A stretch of 36,166 nt of DNA from positions 1-36,166 of the forward strand of contig JAFRRP010000063.1 in the NCBI GenBank assembly GCA_017428085.1, written 5' to 3'. This document shows, in pieces, positions 31,773-36,166 of the stretch. This DNA comes from Clostridia bacterium. Lineage in GTDB: Bacteria > Bacillota > Clostridia > Oscillospirales > Acutalibacteraceae. The position numbers were made by a program, and so were the translations under genes. Every line of letters starts with the position of its first letter. Positions within the stretch are counted from its first letter, which is position 1. Below the pieces are notes generated by a model. It was not told the DNA's origin. It was given only the letters and a program-made list of their open reading frames with translations, and made no database searches.

Positions 31773-31814
31773 AAGCCCATCCGATGCGGAAACTGATCCG
31801 TCCGGATGGGCTTT
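31773..31814 (+). terminator. Terminator after the symporter gene
   Basis: The stem AAGCCCATCCG (31773-31783) pairs with CGGATGGGCTT (31803-31813), with an inner GCGGA/TCCGT stem and a short T-run broken by C. Confidence 0.75.
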
Positions 31815-31830
31815 CTTATCGTCTGTTTTA

Positions 31831-31892
31831 CCTCGCAAACATAGTCGCGCTGCTCGTTTGGAGCACTTCGCATCGCTCGTTGTTTGCGCACG
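31831..31892 (+). repeat. Second copy of the dispersed repeat at 24269-24330
   Basis: This 62-base stretch (CCTCGCAAACATAGTCGCGC at its left end) is closely similar to the reverse complement of 24269-24330, differing at roughly ten positions and one gap. Both are followed by a CACCG...GCGGCGC palindromic segment. It lies between the symporter terminator and the convergent kinase gene. Confidence 0.7.
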
Positions 31893-31939
31893 TCAGCGCT
31901 GCGCCTTCATCTGTCACCGACAGCGGCGCACCGCTTCCG

Positions 31940-32782
31940 CTACCTGTTTGCCTCCAGCTCCCGCAGCAGTACGGGCAGGGCGGCTTCAAAATCCACCCCG
32001 TACCAGTTATGTTCGGGGTTTTTGACTGTCTCTTTGATGGCGGCCACGGTGAAGTTCGCGGCGGCCTTCAGTGCGTTTGGCAGTGTCAGCCCGCGCATCA
32101 GCGCGCCCAGGCACGCGCTGGAGAATACGTCGCCCGTGCCGTGGAAGCTTTGGGGGATCTTTTCCGTAAAATAGGTGAAATACGCCTTCGTGCGGGAATC
32201 ATAGGCCGCCACGCCGATCTCGCCGGGGGTGAAGCTGACGCCCGTCAGTACGGCGGTCTTCGCGCCCAGCTCCGTCAGCTCCTTCAGCACCGCTTTGATA
32301 TCGTCCTCGGAATAGCCGCCGGAAAGGAACGGCCGGTGCAGCATAAAGCACGCTTCGGACAGGTTGGGGATGATGATATCCGCCACGGCGCACAGCCGCG
32401 CCATTCTGTCGGCAAATTCCGGCGTAAAGCCCGTGTACATCCTGCCGTTGTCCGCCATCACCGGGTCCACGAAGATCAGCCCGTCCTTCGGCCGGAATTC
32501 GCTGAAAAACCGTTCCATCAGCGCGATCTGCCGTTCGGAGCCCAGATACCCCGTGTAGATGGCGTCAAAGCCGATGTTCTGCGCCTTCCAACTCTCCATG
32601 ATCGGCGCGATCTCGTCCGTCAGGTCCCGGAAGGTGAACTGCGGAAACGCGGTGTGGGCGGAAAGCACCGCCGTGGGGATCACCGCCGTCTCCACCCCGC
32701 AGGCGGAGATCACCGGCAGCGCCACTGTCAGCGAGCATTTTCCCACGCAGGAGATATCCTGCACCGTCACGATCCGCTTCAT
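31940..32782 (-). CDS. pdxY: Pyridoxal/pyridoxamine kinase
   Basis: A 280-residue ribokinase-fold kinase that phosphorylates vitamin B6 aldehydes or amines for the PLP salvage pathway. The N-terminus RIVTVQDISCVGKCSLTVALPVI and AVLSAHTAFPQFTF are PdxK/PdxY signatures. VDPVMADNG, PNLSEACFML and SFHGTGDVFSSA follow, the last with the ATP-site glycines and catalytic aspartate. Whether it prefers pyridoxal, pyridoxamine or pyridoxine cannot be settled. AAAGGA lies about 9 bases before the ATG. It is divergent from nusB. Confidence 0.92.
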   Translation of the reverse strand: MKRIVTVQDISCVGKCSLTVALPVISACGVETAVIPTAVLSAHTAFPQFTFRDLTDEIAPIMESWKAQNIGFDAIYTGYLGSERQIALMERFFSEFRPKDGLIFVDPVMADNGRMYTGFTPEFADRMARLCAVADIIIPNLSEACFMLHRPFLSGGYSEDDIKAVLKELTELGAKTAVLTGVSFTPGEIGVAAYDSRTKAYFTYFTEKIPQSFHGTGDVFSSACLGALMRGLTLPNALKAAANFTVAAIKETVKNPEHNWYGVDFEAALPVLLRELEANR

Positions 32783-32817
32783 CTGTCCCGTCCTTTTTTC
32801 CGTCGTTCGTTTTTCCT

Positions 32818-32846
32818 ATTGTATAACCGTCCGGCGGATAAATCAA
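32818..32846 (-). promoter_or_regulatory. Promoter for the pyridoxal kinase gene
   Basis: On the minus strand, TTGATT (32846-32841), a 17-bp spacer and TACAAT (32823-32818). Confidence 0.65.
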
Positions 32847-32938
32847 GCGGTTTTTTCGGAAAAGAGAGGCGGAAAGCGTAAAAATGTATATTTTTATGAA
32901 TATTCGCGAAAAAAGTGAATAAAAAACGCGCGATATAC

Positions 32939-32967
32939 TTGCCACGGTGAATATTATGTGATATATT
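32939..32967 (+). promoter_or_regulatory. Promoter for the nusB operon
   Basis: TTGCCA (32939-32944), a 17-bp spacer and TATATT (32962-32967), 31 bases before nusB, in an AT-rich stretch. Confidence 0.6.
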
Positions 32968-32998
32968 TATTATTAAGAATACCTTTCGGGAGGCCGTT

Positions 32999-33412
32999 AT
33001 GACAAGAAGCGAGGCGCGCGAGCAGGCGTTTATCCTGCTGTTTGAAAAGATCTTCAATCCGGAGCAGACGCTTGGGGATATGAAGGCGGTGGCGGAGGAG
33101 TGCGGCACCTTTGTGGTGGACGAGTTCGCGGAGCGGCTTGGGACCGCCGCCATCGACTACACCCCCGAAAGCGACAAGCTGATCGAAGCCAATCTGCGGG
33201 GCTGGAAGCTGGCGCGTCTGCCGAAGGTCACGCTGGCGATCCTGCGGCTGGCCATCGCGGAGATCATGCTGTTTGACGATATCCCGGATTCCGTCTCCGC
33301 CAACGAGGCGGTGGAGCTGGCCAAAAAATACGGCGGCGACGAGGCGCCGTCCTTCATCAACGGGCTGTTGGGCACCGTGATCCGCGGCAAAAAAGCGGAG
33401 CCTGCGGAATGA
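32999..33412 (+). CDS. nusB: Transcription antitermination factor NusB
   Basis: A 137-residue all-helical protein that binds boxA RNA with NusE (S10) in rRNA antitermination. Features are TRSEAREQAFILLFEKIF at the N-terminus, LPKVTLAILRLAIAEIM, and the C-terminal IPDSVSANEAVELAKKYGGDEAPSFINGLLGTV signature. Length fits the family. GGGAGG lies 5 bases before the ATG. Its stop overlaps the next start (ATGA at 33409-33412). Confidence 0.95.
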   Translation: MTRSEAREQAFILLFEKIFNPEQTLGDMKAVAEECGTFVVDEFAERLGTAAIDYTPESDKLIEANLRGWKLARLPKVTLAILRLAIAEIMLFDDIPDSVSANEAVELAKKYGGDEAPSFINGLLGTVIRGKKAEPAE

Positions 33413-34341
33413 TCGCGTTAGGCGTCGACACCAGCAACTACACCACCTCCGCGGCGCTGTACGACGGGAAAACCGGCGCGCTGTATGAAAAACGCCGCCT
33501 GCTGAAGGTAAAACCCGGCGAGCTGGGCCTGCGCCAGTCGGACGCGGTCTTCCAGCACACGCTGGCGCTGCCGGAGCTGCTGCAAGAGCTGTTCGCGGAA
33601 AGCGGTCTTTCGCCGGACGTTATCGGCGTATCCGTCGCCCCCCGGGACGAGGAGGGCTCCTACATGCCCTGCTTTATGGCGGGCAAGGGGACCGCGGAAT
33701 CCATCGGCGCGGCGATGCGCCTTCCGGTGTCTTATTTCTCCCATCAGGCGGGACATATCGCAGCGGCGCTGTATTCGGCGGGCAAGCTCGATTGGCTGGA
33801 CAGGGAATTCCTCGCGTTCCATGTGTCCGGCGGCACCACGGAGGCCGTGATCGTCGCGCCGGACAAGGACAAGATCATCAAAGCGGAGCGCGTGGCGGGA
33901 TCGCTGGACCTGAAAGCGGGGCAGGCGATCGACCGGGTGGGCGTGATGCTCGGTCTGCCGTTCCCGGCGGGCCCCGCGCTGGACGCCCTCTCCCGCGAGA
34001 GCGACAAAGAATTTCATATCAAACCTTATCTTCGCAACGGCGACTGTTCCCTGTCCGGCATCCAGAACCAATGCGAACGGATGAAAGCGGCGGGGGAGCC
34101 GGACCGCGATATCGCGCGGTACTGTATCGAGGCAGTCTGCGCGGCGCTGCGCGGTATGACCTTGGAGCTGCGGGAGCGTTTTCCCGGTCTGCCGCTGCTG
34201 TATTCCGGCGGCGTCACGTCCAACTCCCTGATCCGGGAGCGTTTTACATCGGAATTCCAAGCGGTCTTCGCCGCCCCGGGTTTTTCATCCGACAACGCCG
34301 TGGGGATCGCGGTGCTTGCCTCCTGTAGCGCGGCTCAGTGA
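33409..34341 (+). CDS. TsaD/Kae1-like paralogue (M22 peptidase-like ASKHA protein)
   Basis: A 310-residue ASKHA-fold protein related to TsaD, the tRNA t6A-forming carbamoyltransferase. It has the N-terminal GVDTSNYTTSAALYD, the metal-binding histidines in SHQAGH (H112, H116), FHVSGGTTEAV, and LLYSGGVTSNSLIRE. It is shorter than true TsaD and the usual metal-site sequence is altered. It is therefore probably the divergent paralogue often found in Clostridia, with the essential TsaD elsewhere (inference). The last six codons and the TGA lie inside the left arm of an inverted-repeat element (34325-34346), so the native C-terminus may have been replaced by SCSAAQ-type residues. The start overlaps nusB. 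Confidence 0.85.
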   Translation: MIALGVDTSNYTTSAALYDGKTGALYEKRRLLKVKPGELGLRQSDAVFQHTLALPELLQELFAESGLSPDVIGVSVAPRDEEGSYMPCFMAGKGTAESIGAAMRLPVSYFSHQAGHIAAALYSAGKLDWLDREFLAFHVSGGTTEAVIVAPDKDKIIKAERVAGSLDLKAGQAIDRVGVMLGLPFPAGPALDALSRESDKEFHIKPYLRNGDCSLSGIQNQCERMKAAGEPDRDIARYCIEAVCAALRGMTLELRERFPGLPLLYSGGVTSNSLIRERFTSEFQAVFAAPGFSSDNAVGIAVLASCSAAQ

Positions 34342-34452
34342 GCCGCACCGGCGAGAGCCGGTTTTAAAACAAACGACATATCACAATCAATTTTAACGAT
34401 ATTCGACGGAAAATCGGAATCGCATTGCGGGCGGCTCACTGAGCCGCGCTAC
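34325..34452. mobile_element. MITE-like inverted-repeat element, 128 bp
   Basis: Perfect 22-bp terminal inverted repeats (34325-34346 and 34431-34452) enclose an AT-richer 84-bp core with no coding potential. Each arm also contains its own palindrome (GCGGCTCA/TGAGCCGC), so the ends can fold singly or together. A small hairpin ACCGGC/GCCGGT (34347-34362) followed by TTTAAAAC lies just inside the left arm. No target-site duplication is obvious. It sits inside an operon, between the TsaD-like gene and xseA. Confidence 0.7.
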
Positions 34453-34462
34453 GATCATAATT

Positions 34463-35674
34463 ATGAGTTTACCAACCTTCTCGGTCTCCGAGATCAACAG
34501 TTACATCAAGCGGAAATTCGATACCGATATGGTGCTGCAAAGCGTGATCATATCGGGGGAGATATCCAATTTCAACAACCACTATAAAACGGGGCACCTT
34601 TATTTTTCCCTTAAGGACGATACCGCAGCCATCAAGGCGGTCATGTTCAACCGGCAGGCGGCGAAGCTGAGATTCGCGCCGGAAAACGGCATGAAGGTAC
34701 TGGCCTTCGGGCGTGTGGCGGTGTTCGAGCGCGACGGCGTCTACCAGATCTATGTGGACGCGCTGGAACCGGACGGCGCGGGGGCGCTGGCGGCGGCGTT
34801 TGAACAGCTCAAAAAACGGCTTGCCGCGCAGGGGCTGTTCGACGAGGCGCATAAAAAGCCGATCCCGTTCTTTCCGAAAAAGATCGGCGTGATCACCTCG
34901 CCCACCGGGGCGGCGGTGCAGGACATCTTCAACGTCACCGGGCGGCGGTTCCCCATCGGGGATATCGTGTTCTGTCCCGTCACCGTACAGGGCCCGGCGG
35001 CCCCCGCAGAGATGATCGACGCGCTGGAACGGCTGCAGAAGCTCGGCGATATCGACGTCGTCATCATCGGGCGCGGCGGCGGCAGCATGGAGGACCTGTG
35101 GTGCTTCAACGACGAGCTGCTGGCGCGGGCGATCTACGCCTGCGCGATCCCCGTGATCTCGGCGGTGGGCCACGAAACGGATTTTACCATCTGCGATTTT
35201 GTCAGCGACCTGCGGGCTCCCACGCCATCCGCCGCGGCGGAGCTGGCGGTGCCGGACCTCAACGGCCTGCTGATGGAACTGGGCTCCCTTTGCGACCGGC
35301 TGTACGGCGCGTATGAAAGGAAGCTGACAAACGAGCGCAGACGGTTGGAGCTGATCCTCAGCGTCAGAGACTTCACCTCTCCCGGCCGATTCTTTGATAA
35401 CGAAAAAAACGCCGCGGCGGCTTTGACGGCGCGGCTGATGAACGCGGCGGAACGGATCGTCGGCGCGGAGAAGCTGCGGCTGTCCAAAACCGTGGCGGCG
35501 CTGGATACCCTCAATCCCCTCAGCGTGCTGCTGCGCGGCTACGCGGTGGTGGGCGCGGACGGCGGGATCGTCAGCAGCGTAAACGATATCATGATCGGTC
35601 AGGAGATCGATATTACGATGGCGGACGGCGTGCTCAACTGCCGTGTGCTGGATAAGAAGGTAAACCATGGATAA
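34463..35674 (+). CDS. xseA: Exodeoxyribonuclease VII large subunit
   Basis: A 403-residue catalytic subunit of ExoVII, which degrades single-stranded DNA to oligonucleotides. An N-terminal OB fold (about 1-105; FSVSEINSYIKRKF, ISGEISNFNNHYKTGHLYFS) is followed by the nuclease core with GVITSPTGAAVQDIFNVTGR, VVIIGRGGGSMEDLWCFNDE and ISAVGHETDFTICDFVSDLR then APTPSAAAE. It is followed by a coiled-coil region and a C-terminal segment NPLSVLLRGYAVV. No Shine-Dalgarno precedes the ATG: only 10 bases separate it from the inverted-repeat element. xseB overlaps its end by 8 bases. Confidence 0.96.
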   Translation: MSLPTFSVSEINSYIKRKFDTDMVLQSVIISGEISNFNNHYKTGHLYFSLKDDTAAIKAVMFNRQAAKLRFAPENGMKVLAFGRVAVFERDGVYQIYVDALEPDGAGALAAAFEQLKKRLAAQGLFDEAHKKPIPFFPKKIGVITSPTGAAVQDIFNVTGRRFPIGDIVFCPVTVQGPAAPAEMIDALERLQKLGDIDVVIIGRGGGSMEDLWCFNDELLARAIYACAIPVISAVGHETDFTICDFVSDLRAPTPSAAAELAVPDLNGLLMELGSLCDRLYGAYERKLTNERRRLELILSVRDFTSPGRFFDNEKNAAAALTARLMNAAERIVGAEKLRLSKTVAALDTLNPLSVLLRGYAVVGADGGIVSSVNDIMIGQEIDITMADGVLNCRVLDKKVNHG

Positions 35675-35909
35675 CAAAAACAAGACCTTGCCGGCGGAAA
35701 CGGCCGGTGAAACGAAGATCACCTACGAGGAGGGCGTCAGCCGCCTGCAGGAGATCGTGAAGGCGCTGGAAAGCGGCGGCATGACGCTGGACGAATCCGT
35801 CAAGCTGTTCGAGGAAGGCGCGGCGCTGTCGAAGTACTGCTCCGGTGAGCTGGAAAAGGCGGAACGCAGGATCGTGCGGCTGGAAGAGGCGGAGCGTGCC
35901 GATGGATAA
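35667..35909 (+). CDS. xseB: Exodeoxyribonuclease VII small subunit
   Basis: An 80-residue helical-hairpin protein that binds the XseA coiled coil. [20 protein letters not shown] and [19 protein letters not shown] are family signatures. Its ATG lies inside the xseA end (overlap ATGGATAA, 35667-35674). An identical 8-base overlap joins its own end to the next gene. Confidence 0.95.
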   Translation: MDNKNKTLPAETAGETKITYEEGVSRLQEIVKALESGGMTLDESVKLFEEGAALSKYCSGELEKAERRIVRLEEAERADG

Positions 35910-36166
35910 GCTGGAACAGTATATCCCGCTGATCGAACGGGAGATCGAAACATCCGTTCCCGCGTTGTCGGGGGAGCTGGCCATGGTACCGGAGATGCTG
36001 CGCTATTCGCTGGAAAGCGGCGGCAAGCGGGTGCGCCCGCTGTTGTGCCTGCTGTTCTGCGAAGCGGCGGGCGGCGACGTGAACAAGGCCCTGCCCTTCG
36101 CCGCGGCGGTGGAGTTCGTGCACACCTACTCGCTGATCCACGACGACCTGCCCTGTATGGACAACG
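35902..36166 (+). CDS. ispA: Polyprenyl (farnesyl) diphosphate synthase, N-terminal part
   Basis: The first 88 codons of an (E)-prenyl diphosphate synthase; the gene runs off the window. [22 protein letters not shown] is the substrate-binding signature, and [16 protein letters not shown] is the first aspartate-rich motif, cut just before its last residue. The position after xseB is the usual clostridial order leading on to dxs. The ATG overlaps the xseB stop by 8 bases. Confidence 0.94.
   Translation, partial: MDKLEQYIPLIEREIETSVPALSGELAMVPEMLRYSLESGGKRVRPLLCLLFCEAAGGDVNKALPFAAAVEFVHTYSLIHDDLPCMDN

Noticed and set aside
31784..32881. A 365-codon plus-strand open frame over the repeat and pyridoxal kinase gene
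   Set aside because: The antisense kinase has all family motifs; this frame begins in a terminator and a dispersed repeat.

Overview
The window is about 36 kb of gene-dense, fairly high-GC DNA. It reads as chromosome from an anaerobic Firmicute of class Clostridia, probably a gut or rumen Oscillospiraceae/Ruminococcaceae-type organism. This is inference from gene content: pyruvate phosphate dikinase, a PaaK-type CoA ligase with a tandem-ACT partner, the nickel-pincer (Lar) operon, MACF-type small membrane proteins, DUF4298, and sigma-A promoters with 17-bp spacers. No phage, plasmid, transposase or CRISPR locus is visible, so the region is mostly housekeeping and carbohydrate metabolism. The intergenic repeats are unusually rich.

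Layout. 1-2262: 3' end of ppdK, its terminator, and a radical SAM/SPASM protein. 2325-5020 (minus): paaK, a tandem ACT protein and a YihY membrane protein. 5205-5550: tRNA-His and tRNA-Gln(UUG), followed by an array of small hairpins (5551-5737). 5795-7994: a GH39-like glycosidase and a NodB-type deacetylase. 8019-10938 (minus): a DUF4298 protein, then an accessory block of visibly lower GC in which a membrane-anchored XRE regulator overlaps a YhfC-type intramembrane protease, followed by a tandem GNAT protein. The GNAT gene is the last gene of a minus-strand run: zinc-ribbon membrane protein, galU, rlmD, GNAT. 14553-14770: tRNA-Met and tRNA-Glu, followed by about 400 bp of hairpins and tRNA fragments.

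15314-21846: a secreted SGNH hydrolase, a GH43-like beta-propeller protein, an LUD-domain protein, a GH130 enzyme, an unknown membrane protein and a Gfo/Idh/MocA oxidoreductase, mostly with their own promoters. 21971-23980: an acyl-CoA/ACP ligase paired with a free-standing acyl carrier protein. 23981-24407: a terminator and a composite palindromic repeat. 24408-26075: a HAD nucleotidase, tRNA-Gln(CUG) and two small membrane proteins. 26184-28935: larE-larB-larC, overlapping start to stop. 29096-31718: a lipoprotein and a sodium:solute symporter. 31940-32782: pyridoxal kinase. 32999-36166: nusB, a TsaD-like paralogue, xseA, xseB and the 5' end of ispA. A 128-bp MITE-like inverted-repeat element interrupts this last operon.

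The most interesting material is (i) the hairpin arrays and tRNA-fragment mosaic behind both tRNA clusters, (ii) the XRE/YhfC pair, which looks like a regulated intramembrane proteolysis module, (iii) the inverted-repeat element that supplies the stop codon of one gene and lies just before the start of xseA, and (iv) the lar operon, which has no LarA nearby and has an odd hairpin leader.
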